From: Dromaius novaehollandiae
Taxonomy: Eukaryota; Chordata; Aves; Casuariiformes; Dromaiidae
NCBI RefSeq assembly: GCF_036370855.1
Contig: NC_088113.1
Coordinates: 20,170,501 to 20,234,500 of the forward strand
Direction: 5' to 3'
DNA length: 64,000 nucleotides
How positions within the stretch are numbered: position 1 is the stretch's first letter; each line of letters starts with the position of its first letter. Positions 45,360 to 56,263 of this stretch are shown here, piece after piece. The translations under genes were made by a program, and so were the position numbers. A model generated the notes under the pieces. That model worked only from the letters and a program-made list of their open reading frames with translations. It was not told the origin of the DNA and made no database searches.

Positions 45360-46500
45360 CTGCTTACAGGTGCCTACAGAAGTCATAGGCCCCCCCTCCC
45401 CATTTTTCCCCTCCTGCCAGGAACAGGGCTGCCCCCCGCCCCGGTGCCGGGGTTGCACGCTGCCGGTCCCGCTGCCGGTCTCGCTGCGCGCCGGAGCCCG
45501 TCCGCACTGGCACGGTGCCGGGCACGGCCGCGGCAGCGATCCCGGAGGCAGGCGGCGAAGGCTCGTTCCTTGGGGCAGACCAGACCGTGAAAGCACGCCC
45601 CGGCTGCGAGGACGCGTGGGTCTCGCGTGGGTCTCGCGTGGGTCTCGCGCGGCAGGAGGGCCGGGCTTGCGCCGGAGCCCCCGGTCCGACACTGGGGCTT
45701 TGCCGTGGTCCCGAGGGCTCTCCTGCATCCCGCAATTCTGCTCCCGAAAGGTTGTTCCCCAGTACCGGCCCGCAGAGCCGGTTCCTTCTCCCCCTCTCCC
45801 CCGGCGCAGGCGTCTGCCGAGCGCCCGGGACACCCCGGCCCGGTGCTGCTCGGTGCACGGAGCTGCAGCCTGGGACCGAGCCCAGGCGGCTCCGCGGCCG
45901 GGGATGTCGGCGTGTCCGTACACGAGTCCCGGGACCGCGGCCCTGCGGAGCCGCCTGCCTGGACGTCCCCGCCATCCTCATCCTCGGCGGGACGATGCCA
46001 CCGGTTGCATGGTGGCTGCAGGTGTCACCCCAGCCCTGCCGGGCGGATGGGACGGAGCAGCGGGGGCTAAGCCCGGAGCCCCCGGAAAAGGGGGAAGCCA
46101 TCTCCGCGGGCTGCGCTTGGGCTGCGGGATGCAGCTTGGGCTCCTTCCAGCCTTAAGGTCATTATAACGGGCCCCGATGTCCCTGGGCCCTCGTTAGCGC
46201 GGCCCAAAAGGAGTTAATGATGGAGCAGGTCACCATTGGCTGCAGCAGCAACGCCTCTCCTCCCCCCTCGGAATTATTATCGGACTAACAAGTCTAGGCT
46301 TTATCGCACGGAGACCTGGGTGTTGGCTGGCAGCTGTCCTCCCCCCCCCCCAATCCCGTTTAATCTTTAACGCTGAAATGCTGACCTGGCGTCTTTAATC
46401 AATTTAAATATTATGCAACTCCCGTGAACATCGTTTCCCGGCGTTGCACAAGAGCTCTGTGGGCCACCAGCCCGCCGCACGAGGCCCAGGGCCCCCTCAC
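45360..46500. other. GC-rich intergenic DNA, no gene seen
   Basis: This is unique-looking sequence between the minisatellites that flank it. A small AT-rich island lies around 46150-46430. The open frames on both strands overlap each other and lack domains or splice partners. Confidence 0.6.
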
Positions 46501-46559
46501 GCGCCGCGGTGGGGCTGCGGGGTGGCCCCGGTCCCACGTCTGGGGTGGCCCAGCTCCTC

Positions 46560-47220
46560 CCTTGCAGCGCAGCCTGGTTCCCACATCGCAGGGTGGCCCA
46601 GGTCCCAAGCTGCAGCATGTCTCGGCTCCTGCATCGCTGGGTGGCCCAGGTCCTGCATCGCGGGGTGGCCCGGGTCCTGCTCTGCAGCACAGCCCAGGTC
46701 CTGCATCGCGGCGTGGCCCAGGTCCCACGCTGAAGCATGGCCCAGGTCTTGCATCGCGTGGTGGCCCGGCTCCTGCATCACTGGGTGGCCCAGGTCCTGC
46801 ATCGCGGGGTGGCCCAGGTCCTGCATTGTAGGGTGGCCCAGGTCCTGCATCACTGGGTGGCCCAGGTCCTGCATCGTGGGGTGGCCCAGGTCCTGCATCA
46901 CTGGGTGGCCCAGGTCCTGCATCGTGGGGTGGCCCAGGTCCCACACTGCAGCATGGCCCAGGTCCTGCATCGCTGGGTGGCCCAGGTCCTGCATCGTGGG
47001 GTGGCCCAGGTCCCACACTGCAGCATGGCCCAGGTCCTGCATCGCTGGGTGGCCCAGGTTCTGCTCTGCAGCATGGCCCAGGTCCCATGCTGCAACGTCT
47101 CGGGTCCTGCATCGTGGGTGGCCCAGGTCCCATGCTGCAACATGTCTCAGGTCCTGCATCGCGGGTGGCCCAGGTCCCATGCTGCAACATGTCTCAGGTC
47201 CTGCATCGCGGGCGGCTCTC
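46560..47220. repeat. 24-bp minisatellite with higher-order units
   Basis: About 27 copies of GGTGGCCCAGGTCCTGCATC plus four bases are phased at exactly 24 bp where measured (46808, 46832, 46856, 46880), with some variant units (CACACTGCAGCAT type) recurring as larger blocks. Because 24 is a multiple of 3, both strands stay open and would encode octapeptide repeats. The extended frames have no start context, splice link or domain. Confidence 0.95.
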
Positions 47221-47529
47221 CCAGCTCCTGCCGCTCGCCGGGAGATGCCCGCTGCAGCCCGGGTGCCCTCGCTGGCTGCGAGCCCGTGGCCCCGGGGGTT
47301 TGACTATGGAGCCGGCAGCCTTGCCGAGGTGGCCGTCCCCACCGTGCACCCCGATCTGGGGCTGGGTGCCCCGAGCACGGTGCGGGGAGGCCTTCCTCGG
47401 GCGGGGGAACCGCGGTGGGCGCAGCGGGGATCTGCCTGCCCGCGGCAAAGCACCGGCTCGCGGACAACCAACGGTGCTGCCGGGCAGCCTGTCCCCGCCA
47501 GCCCTCCCGGCCGGCAGCCCGTGGCCTTG

Positions 47530-47660
47530 GCACGCGGGGTCCCAGCACCGCGGGGTCCCAGCACCGTGGGGTCCCGGCACCGTGGGGTCCAGGCACCGTG
47601 GGGTCCCGGCACTGTGGGGTCCCGGCACCGTGGGGCCCTGGCACGCGGGGTCCCAGCCCA
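47530..47660. repeat. 16-bp minisatellite
   Basis: About eight copies of GCACCGTGGGGTCCCG, phased at exactly 16 bp (47536, 47552, 47568). Confidence 0.92.
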
Positions 47661-47939
47661 CCCTCGCGGGCCAGACTCCGGCATGGGCTGCCCGGCCGCT
47701 GCTGGCCATAGGGGTGCAGAGCCATAGGGGTATGGGGCCATAGGGGGTGCGGAGAGGTATGGAGCCGTAGCGGGGGGCAGAGCCGTGCGGGTTGCAGAGC
47801 CATAGGGGCTGTGGGCTCATACAGGGCGCGGAGGCGTACGGGGGGCTGCAGAGCCGCGCCGCGTGCAGAGCCGTACGGTGCGGAGCCACGGGCCGCGCAG
47901 AGCCGCACGGGGCACCGGTCCATACGCTGTGTGGGACAC

Positions 47940-48310
47940 GTCCATGCAGCGTGCCGGTCCGTACGGGGACAGAGCCCTGCAGCGTGCGGCTCTGCACAGG
48001 GGCAGCTCTGCATGGGGACAGATCCGTACAGCATGCAGACCCGCACAGCGTGCAGCTCCGTGCAGTGTGCCGGTCCATATGGGGACAGATCTGCACAGCA
48101 TGCAGACCCGCACAGCGTGCAGCTCCGTGCAGCGTGCTGGGCCATACGGGGACAGATCCATACAGTATGCAGATCTGCACAGCGTGCAGCTCCATGCAGC
48201 GTGCTGGGCCATATGGGGACAGATCCATACAGTATGCAGACCCGCAGAGCGTGCCGCTCCGTGCAGCTCCATGCAGCGTGCCGGTCCATACAGGGACGGA
48301 CCTGCACAGC
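47940..48310. repeat. 67-bp minisatellite
   Basis: The marker GGGGACAGATC occurs at 48014, 48081, 48148 and 48215, a strict 67-bp period. Partial copies lie to each side, and internal GTGCAGCTCCGTGCAGCGTGC sub-repeats are visible. Confidence 0.93.
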
Positions 48311-48821
48311 GTGCGGCTCTGCACGGCGGCGCTGGGCTCCCGCTCGCTCCCCCTTGTGGGAACGGTGACGAGGAGCGCCCGGATCCCGCCCGAGCCAGCA
48401 CCCCGGCTCCGGGAGCGGGACCGGGAAGCAGGGGCCAGGCCGCCCCCAGGCCTCTCCGCCCCCGCGACCCCAACCCTCCCGTTGGGACCCCCCCGGCCCC
48501 GCGTCCCCCTCCGCTGCTCAGCTCCCGCACAGCGACGCGGACGAGGGGCATCGCGCAGCACATCCCCCAGCGCTCCGGGCGATGCCGGGCAGCCCTTCGC
48601 CTGCCCCGCTTTCCCACGCCGAATTCCCGCTCCGGGGGGGCAGAGCCGAAGGCCGAGCCGCGGCGCTGAGCCGGGGACGGAGGGGCCGCGGGGGAGAGGA
48701 GCGGCAGCGTCCTCCCCTTGCAGCCGAGCTCTCCGACGCCGGGCGGCCCGAAGCGGCTTAAAAAAATAATTAAAGAAAAAGGATGCAAAAAATGCACGGG
48801 GGGAAGGGGCGGGCGCGGGCG

Positions 48822-50645
48822 CTAGAGGTTGGTGACGTACACCTCCAGGCCGTTGGGCGCCGCGCCGGGGGGGCTGCGGGGCCCCCGGCTGTCCCACGCA
48901 TCGCCCACGCTCTCGTAGAGGGGCTCAGGGCCGCGGGGCTGCCCCCACCCACCACCCACGGCCTCGTAGTGGGGCTCGGGGCCACGGGCCGGGCTGGGCC
49001 AGCCGCCGCGGCCCAGGGTCTCGTAGCAGGGCTCGAGGGCGGCCGCCGGCTCCGGGCAGCGGGGCCAGCGGGGGCCCGGCTGCCCCACGGCCCGCGGGGG
49101 CCCGGCCGCGTCCTGCGGCTTCCTCCGGGCGCCTTTGCAGACCGTCGAGTACATGTCTTCCACCTGCGGCGGGAGGGCGGGCGGGGGCGAGCCGTGCCCA
49201 TCACCCGGCCTCAGGCCTGCGGGCTCCCTCCGGGCGCCGTCGCCCGGTTCCGGCCTCCTGGCCTTGCGCACGCAGGCGTAGTCGGCGGAGGCGGCCGGGG
49301 ACGGGGCCGCCGGCTCCTCGGGCTCGCGGGGGCCGCGGGGGCGGCGCGGCGGGGCGGGCGGCAGGTTGGAGTAGGTCTGCTCGGGCGCTGGCACGCGCGG
49401 CAGCTCGCGGCGCGGGAGGCCGCCGGAGCCCCACGGCGAGGCCCCTCCGCCGCCCGGCGCCAAGGGCGAGTCCACGCTGACCGGCCTCGGGGCTCCTGCG
49501 GGAGAGGGCAGGGTCGGGGGGGGCCCGGCGGCGCGGCCCCCCCCTCCCCGGCGCGGCGGCTCACCCTCGTCGGCGGGCTTCAGCCGGCAGAGCTCGTGCA
49601 GCCGCGTGTCGGACCTGCTGAGCGAGCGGGGCGGCGCGGGCCTCGGTGGCACCTGCCGGGGGGACCGCGGCCCTGAGGCACCCGCCGGCAGCCGGGCCGC
49701 GCCGCCCCCCCGCCGCCCGCTTACCTGCTCCGCCAGCTTCACCCCGTCCGCCGGCACCGTCTTCTTCCGGCCCCTGCTGCGAGGAGACGCGGGGCTGAGC
49801 CGGGGCCGGCCACGCCGGGACCCTCCGAGCCGGCACCGGGCTCCCTGGTGGGTCCCGTGCTGCCCTGGCGGGATGCTCCGTGCCCCTGGCGGGATGCTCC
49901 ACACCGCCCTGGCGGGATGCTCCACGCCACCCCGGTGGGATGCTCCACGCCACCCCGGTGGGGTGCTCTGTGCCCCCAGCGGGATGCTCCACACCGCCCT
50001 GGTGGGATGCTCCATACCGCCTTGGCGGGATAAATCGCACTGCCCCGGTGGGATGCTCCATGCCCCCAGCGGGATGCACCGTACCGCCCTGGTGGGATGG
50101 ACCGCACAACCCCGGCGGGATGCTCCGTGCCCCTGGTGGGATGCTCTGCGCCACCCCCGTGAGATGCTCCACACCACCCCGGTGGGATGCTCTGTGCCAC
50201 CCTGATGGGATGCTCCGTGCTCCCGGTGGGATGCTCCGCACCACCCCAGTGGGATGCTCCATGACCCCATTGGGATGCTCCACGCCACCCCGGTGGGATG
50301 CTCCACACCCCGGTGGGATGCTCCGTGCCCCTGGCGGGATGCTCCATGACCCCAGTGGGATGCTCTGTGCCATCCTGGTGGGATGCTCCATGACCCCAGT
50401 GGGATGCTCCGCACCACCCCGGTGGGATGCTCCATGTCCCCGGATGCAGGGTCCCCTGGGGGCTGAGTGGGGCAGGAGGCAGTGCCTTGTCCCGCCGGGC
50501 TGAGCGGGGGGCAACGGGGGGGCTCGTACCGTCTGCAGGCAGCGCACAGGGCGCCCAGGTAGACCAGGCCGCCGAGCAGGGCCAGGGGGGCGACGGCCGG
50601 CAGCAGCGGGGGCCCCGGCAGCCCCTCGCCCCGCACCGCCGCCAT
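48822..50645 (-). CDS. LIME1: LIME1, Lck-interacting transmembrane adaptor
   Basis: There are four coding exons: 50645-50530, 49776-49725, 49652-49565 and 49495-48822. They give 930 nt, or 309 residues, with matching phases (exon 2 could begin three bases later at a tandem CAG). The protein has a short N-terminus, one hydrophobic span (about 14-36), a juxtamembrane CAAC palmitoylation-type motif (C34, C37) followed by Arg, then a long disordered cytoplasmic tail. SRSDTRLHEL in exon 3 and TYSNL, DYACV and MYSTVCK in exon 4 match human LIME1 (295 aa) from memory. Tyrosine motifs are Y127, Y158, Y201, Y243, Y262, Y279 and Y305. When phosphorylated in lymphocytes such sites recruit Lck, Csk and Grb2 at lipid rafts. 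It lies between ZGPAT and SLC2A4RG on the same strand, as in mammals. No AATAAA was found just after the stop TAG at 48824-48822. Confidence 0.9.
   Translation of the reverse strand: MAAVRGEGLPGPPLLPAVAPLALLGGLVYLGALCAACRRYEPPRCPPLSPAGQGTASCPTQPPGDPASGDMEHPTGVVRSIPLGSWSIPPGWHRASHWGHGASRQGHGASHRGVEHPTGVAWSIPMGSWSIPLGWCGASHREHGASHQGGTEHPTGVVWSISRGWRRASHQGHGASRRGCAVHPTRAVRCIPLGAWSIPPGQCDLSRQGGMEHPTRAVWSIPLGAQSTPPGWRGASHRGGVEHPARAVWSIPPGARSIPPGQHGTHQGARCRLGGSRRGRPRLSPASPRSRGRKKTVPADGVKLAEQVSGRRGGGAARLPAGASGPRSPRQVPPRPAPPRSLSRSDTRLHELCRLKPADEGEPPRRGGGGRAAGPPPTLPSPAGAPRPVSVDSPLAPGGGGASPWGSGGLPRRELPRVPAPEQTYSNLPPAPPRRPRGPREPEEPAAPSPAASADYACVRKARRPEPGDGARREPAGLRPGDGHGSPPPALPPQVEDMYSTVCKGARRKPQDAAGPPRAVGQPGPRWPRCPEPAAALEPCYETLGRGGWPSPARGPEPHYEAVGGGWGQPRGPEPLYESVGDAWDSRGPRSPPGAAPNGLEVYVTNL
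49850..50450. repeat. GGGATGCTCC minisatellite in LIME1 intron 1
   Basis: About 25 copies of a 21-27-bp unit (TGGGATGCTCCACACCACCC type) occupy most of LIME1's first intron (49777-50529). The repeat keeps several frames open on both strands and fuses exons into one misleading long frame. Confidence 0.93.
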
Positions 50646-51014
50646 GGGCGGCCGCTTCCCGCGCCGCCGCCGAGCCCTGCGGAGAGAGGAGGAGGTCGGG
50701 CTCCGGGGCGGCTCGGAGGCGCGAGCCGGCACCCGGCGCCCCGTTAGTCCTTAACGGCTGCCCGGCCTCCCGCGCCGGCGGCACGACGCCCCGCTCGGCC
50801 CCGCGGCCCCGCCGTTATCGGCCCGGCTCTGGCTCCGGCTCAGCTGCCGACGTGCCATGCGGGGCAGCTGGGAGGGCCAGACCGCAGCCGCGGGGTGTCC
50901 CGCATCCCGGGAAAGCCAAGCTGCTTTCGGCCCTGCTCCCGGGTGCGGGGGAGCGAGTCCTTCCCGGCCCCAGGGACGAGCACCCCAACGGCCTCCCCCA
51001 GGCGCCGGATCTGG

Positions 51015-51370
51015 GTGGTGGGGCAACCCACCGGGCCACCCACCACCATGCAACCAACCACCGTGCCACCCACTGCCATGCCACCACCACCATGTAACCC
51101 ACTGCTATGCCATCCCTGCTGTGCCACCCACCACCGTGCCATCGCCATCGTGCCACCCACTGCCATGCCATCACTGCCATGCAACCCACTGCCATGCTAT
51201 CGCCACCATGCCACCCACTGCCGTGCCACCGACCACTGTGCAACCCCCTGCCATGCCACCACCGCTGTGCCACTGCCACCATGCCACCCACTGCCGTGCC
51301 ACCGACCACTGTGCAACCCCCTGCCATGCCACCACCGCTGTGCCACTGACCTCTGTGCCACCAACCGCGG
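51015..51370. repeat. GCCACCCACTGCCAT minisatellite upstream of LIME1
   Basis: Short CCA-rich units (GCCACCCACTGCCATGCCAC) fill the array. It ends in an almost perfect 73-bp tandem duplication (51206-51278 and 51279-51350). It lies about 400-700 bp upstream of the LIME1 start codon. Confidence 0.9.
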
Positions 51371-53004
51371 TGCAGCAGGAGCGGCCGCGTGGCTGTGGGC
51401 TCCCAGCCAAGGCGTTCGGCCCCGGCAGGGGCAACGCGGCTCCAGCAGCCCCGGGAGCCGGGCGGCCGCCCCGGAGCGAGGAAGGGCCCCGAGGGGCTCC
51501 CGCCCGCCGGCCCCGAGCTGCCCGAGGAGCAGCCCCTTCCTCCCCGAGGAGGAGCCAGGCTCTCTCCGGAATAACCCGAACGGCGCAGGCTCGCCCGCGC
51601 TCGGCTTCACATCCAGGACGAAGCCTCCCGGTGCCAGGGCAGCCGGAGGGACCAGGTTAGAGGATGCCAAACTCCGGTTAACAGGCTCCTTCCCTGCTAG
51701 CGGCATCGCTGCTCCCAGCGGCTCCGGCTCATCCCGGCGGTCTCCGTGCGCGCGGGACCCACTGGTCCCATGCCACCCCGGCCAGCCGCTTTGCGGAAAG
51801 CAGAAGCCGCCCCTTGCCCGAACCTCCTCTCTTGCTCTCCCATGGCTTTTCCCGCAGTTTTCCAAGGACGGAGGCTGCCTTGTGTGGGAGAGGGCAGCCG
51901 AGGGGCCGGGCTCCGCCGGGACGCAGCGTGAGGATGGTCGGACCAGGCAGCCCGGCCCCGCAGCCGGAGCGGCTGCAGAAGGAGGTGTAGGAGACGTGTA
52001 CGAAGCCGCAGCACGCACCCGCTGCGCCCTGTCCCTCCCCAAACCTGCCCCTTGGGGGCTGCCGGGGCTGGGAGCTGCGTTTAAGAGGAAACCAGACCCC
52101 CCCGTCTCTCCTCGTTGGCCGCAGGAGAAGGCAGCTGCCTCCAGCCGCCTCCCCAGCCTCCTCCCTCGCTAGACGAGCCTCAGCAACCACTTCGGGGCCC
52201 TTTTTTTAATGGTCCTGGCCCCGTCGGCAGAGTGGGAGCACCAGTTCCTGCCTGCAGCAGCGTGCATGGGTGCACGGAGCTGGCACAGGTGCTTGGAGCC
52301 GGCGTGGGCACATTGAGGTGGCACGGGTGCACGGAGCCAGCACGGGTGCTCGGAGCCGGCAGGAAGCCCAGGGCGAGCGCAGCAGAGGAGCGCGGGTGCC
52401 GTGGAGCCCGGACCCAGCGCGGAGGGCAGCAGCAGCTGCTCCCGGCTCCGTGCGAGCCTCAAGGGCAGCGCTCAGCTGCTCGGACGCTACTCCCCGAGAA
52501 GGCTGGCGTGTTACTAGACATCAGCGCGCCAGCGTTTGGGAAACGCCTTGGCCCAAAGCCTTCCCTGGGCCTGCACAGCCAGCAAAGGAGAGACCACGGT
52601 GGTCTGCAGCCCGGCAAACACTGGAGTAAAACCTCGCATGCTAAACTGGGGCCCAGCCAGGCAAAGCGGGGACTTCCCTTGCGCCAGCTCCGGTTGATGA
52701 ACCTCCTTTGCATACGCAGAGTCGCTGCCCTCCGAGCAGGGACCAACGCCAAGACGCAAATGCGGCGCCTCCCGGCCGGGTGCCTCGTCCTCCGAGCCGC
52801 AGCATCGCGAGCGGGAAGGACCAGGGCGAGGGGAGCTTGGATCCATCAAGGGACCTGTCTCGCTCCTCTGCCCAGCGCATCTCGCGTCACTCTTGGCGCA
52901 TCTTCACCCAAATAACCGGCCGGGCTCTGCCCACCTGCAGCTCGGTTTTATCTGAGAGCTTCCCACGCTTGGGGGACTTCACCGACTGACGCTTTAACCC
53001 CCAG

Positions 53005-53130
53005 AGAGCAATTATTTCGCTGTGGAAACTGAGACGGGTTTAAGGGACTAACCCGGCTGGACAGGCTGGCTTAGATCAGAGCTGGGAAGGGAACCAGGTT
53101 CTCTTCAGCAACGCTTTAATTAGGCAGCCC
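53005..53130 (-). mobile_element. MIR-type SINE (antisense)
   Basis: TGTGGAAACTGAGACGGGTT, GGGACTAACCCGGCTGGACA, then CAGAGCTGGGAAGGGAACC and CAGGTTCTCT follow the antisense MIR core (GAAACTGAGGCACAGAG ... CAGAGCTGGGAatagAACCCAGGTctcc). Confidence 0.55.
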
Positions 53131-56100
53131 TGCTTTTCCGTCTGGGCATACCTTAATTATATGGATTACCCACAACACAAGCAGTTTTAGACAGTCCTCG
53201 CTTAACTTGTCTAGCTTATTAGAGTGGCGGGACCACAGGCTGCCAGAGCAGCTGTGTTCAGGGCAGAAGCGAAGACCTGGCTCTGCAGTTCAGCAGACAA
53301 AGCGATAACAAGACACAGCAGCTTCCAGCCGGTGTCAAACCGAAACGGAAGCACGAGCTTTTCCCGCTGAGGTCAGCACCCCCGGGATGGTTTTGCCCCA
53401 GGGCGCGGATTTTCTACCCCCAAATTTCTAAGGTTCGAGAATGAGACTTGCTACGTTGGAATTAATACGGAGAAGTTCCTGTGACCTGCTTTGCTGATGC
53501 TCCATGTTGGGCAGCAGGGCAGTGGTCCTGCCTGGATTTTCCACCTCCGGAAGCGCTCGGCGCGCACTCGGCAGCGTATCCAGCTTCAGCTACGGCTGGA
53601 TCAGCTGCGGCTGCATCAGCTCCACTCGGTCTCACAGGCAAAGAGGGGCCCTGAGACCAGCCAGGGCAAATGAAACCATTAGCACTGATGTAGTGCCATG
53701 GGTAAGAAATGACTGCTTAAGCCCCAGGAAGGGCCAGTTCTCCCGCCTGACATGTAAGCTCCAACCTTTCAGAGAGTTTCGGGTAGGCAAAGAAAACGCT
53801 TCGTCTGTCTGAGAACCATGAATTTGAGAGACTGACACTTGAAAATCCAGTGTGTGACTGAATTTGCTCAGACTCGCTCAGATAAGACCGAGCCGGTTTA
53901 GCTAAGTCAGGTGACAGGGCTTTACAAGACCGAGTTTTAAACAGACTTTGTGAAACCTGCAAACGAGCTTCCTGCCAGCGACGCTGTCGACCCCGAGCCC
54001 TGGGGCTCTCCTCCGGGGCAGGAGGCTCCGCAGGCGGCATTTCGCGCCGCGCTGCCTTCGTGAGCCGAGGTGGCTTTGAAGACGACGGCAGTTACGGTGG
54101 TGCACGGCGCGAACGCCCACAACCCCGGCGCGCCGGGGAGGGAGCAGCTCCATTTCGCGGTGCCCGAGCACCAGCATCGCGAGCACAGCCGCCTCGCTGC
54201 TCCGCGGGTCGGGCGACGAGCTTGCTGCGGCTTCAAAAACCCGTCTAACAAAAGGCTCAAATTTCTCAGCTAGGCTTCAGGATAATAAAATTAAAATCCA
54301 CTGTAAAATTAAGTTCTGCCACTAGTGATTCTGCCTGGTTTGCAATTCATCTAAACAGATAAATTGGCACACAATATTCAGTGCAGGGTAACGAGAAAAA
54401 AAAAATCCATGAAACTACTAAAAACATGTTTGCAGGGAAGCGGGACAAACACGACAAGTTGCTTGTCATCAGCAATTGTGAACAAGGCCGCAGTCGGCCC
54501 AGGCACCCTGGGGAGTCCTACTGAAAAAAAAGTCTTGAGAAGGAAAAGTAGCCTTTTTTTTCCCCCCCCAATCGCAAAAAGCAAAAGCCCCATAGCAGTT
54601 GCATCCACAACGTTTAATCTGCCCTAAATCATGGGACGTAACCACTAAATCTTAAAAATATTTCCAACATGGAGCAGGCAGAAGATCTCCTTCACTACGC
54701 TTGCGTTTCAGCAGCAGGAGCAAGGTAGGCTTCGAAGGGACAGGTTTCATGGTTAAACTCCTACTGAGTTGTTTAATTTATACAGGACCAAATGCATTTC
54801 TGAAGGTCAGTCCCAAATGTCACAAAACTTGGATGCACAATGCTTCTAATTACAGTCCTGATTGCTACTCACATGCTGGACCGGCCTTTATAGAAAACTT
54901 ACCTTAGGGTTTCAAGACTACAAGTGACTCTTCTGTTCATACCATGTGGCTTTGGTTGAGGCTGAAATTGTTTCAGCATTTTTTAATTTGTGTCCTTCCG
55001 TATTTGCTCTGAACAGAGTCACTTGGCAAACAAACGCACTCCTGAGCACTAGCTGAGAAACGGCAGGACAGGTTTTTTTGCAGAGATGAGCCACAGCATG
55101 ACACAAGGTCTGATGAGACCTCAGTGCTGCATTTATAGGAAGCCAGATTCCAAAATACGGAATAAGGGCATTAAGGAAACATGTTTTTTTCCCCCCAGAA
55201 TCGCCTGCCTACCACAGCGGTTTTCCTTGCCACAAAATCGGTAGTTAATCGCAATTTCAGGTCTCCAAAAGGCAGTGTTTCAAAGACCACACTCTCGAGC
55301 CTCCAGAGACTCCCCACGGCGGTCAGCACTTCAGCATTTCTACAGGAGCCGTTTCACATGTGAGCAAAAAACCTAGTTCCCCCAGATCACTTTTTTTTTT
55401 TTGGGTGGGGTGACAGAACAGTGTCCCACACCTCTGAACTCAACAATTAATTCACCAAGAAAGTAATCAGTTCCCACTCAATTTCTAGGTTCAAGCCACG
55501 GGATCCCAGCCAAGCTCAAGTGCCTTTTCCTCCTTTCTCAGCCCGGGTGCTTCTAGGGTGACCAACCATTAAATTGCACCGTGCTTACAGACCTCCTTGC
55601 TGCTGACTGAAAGTTTGTTAAATAATCCGGCTGATGCTTCGACACTGAAGTGCTAAAGAGAAGGAATCCTGCCTTTCCAGTCCAGCTAGCCACAACAACA
55701 TCTCTCTATGGAACATTTAAGTATTTTTCAACCCCTAGGTTAGCCGAATATACCCAAGTTTGCCAGACAAGAAAGCAAACACCACTTACTTTGCAGAAAC
55801 TCAAAAGCCAGCAAGCATGAAGAACAGCAATCCAACCATAATCTCTTCCTTGCCAATCAATCTGGAGAATTTAGCTTCTTTTATCCGGCAGTTATTCCTA
55901 ATTAGGGGCTCCAGGGCATTTCAAACATCGTGATCTGAGCTCTCCCGCTCTTCCTTCGGCTGATGTAGAGCAGACGGCTCTGAGCTGATACCATGCAGCG
56001 TGATACCACAGCTCACTTCCTGGCCCGCAGAGGTGGCTGCTTCACCCAGTTGTAGGCTGGGTTTCTCCCCGCCTTGGCTGCGCAGGCAGCGCTGCAAACA

Positions 56101-56257
56101 GGCTCCGCAGGCGCCCGGCACACAACAGCACCCTCTGCCTTTCCCCTTCTGGCAGAGCTGCTTTCGGTGCCAGCGGTCTAGCCGAAAGAATGGGCTGCCC
56201 CACACAATCATTACCTCTCAAATGATCGGTGCCTTTCCAAAATAGAGAAAAAAAGAC

Positions 56258-56263
56258 TTTATT
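56258..56263 (-). terminator. Possible ZGPAT poly(A) signal
   Basis: TTTATT on + reads AATAAA on -, about 2.1 kb after the ZGPAT stop. A nearer ATTAAA variant is at 57445-57450 (TTTAAT on +). I cannot decide between them from sequence alone. Confidence 0.3.

Noticed and set aside
46411-47727. Repetitive open frames on both strands over the 24-bp array
   Set aside because: They are a by-product of a 24-bp period with no stop in the unit. No domain, splice partner or start context was found.
47194-48897. 567-codon - strand frame with Tyr/Cys/His-rich repeats
   Set aside because: It runs through the 67-bp and 16-bp minisatellites past the LIME1 stop codon in another frame, with no conserved domain.
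48822-50732. A single 636-codon LIME1 frame without introns
   Set aside because: The middle part is the GGGATGCTCC minisatellite. Clear GT/AG sites remove it and restore a LIME1-sized protein of 309 residues.
46560-51370. Regularly spaced direct repeats resembling a CRISPR array
   Set aside because: The units are contiguous with no unique spacers, and the setting is a vertebrate genome. They are minisatellites.
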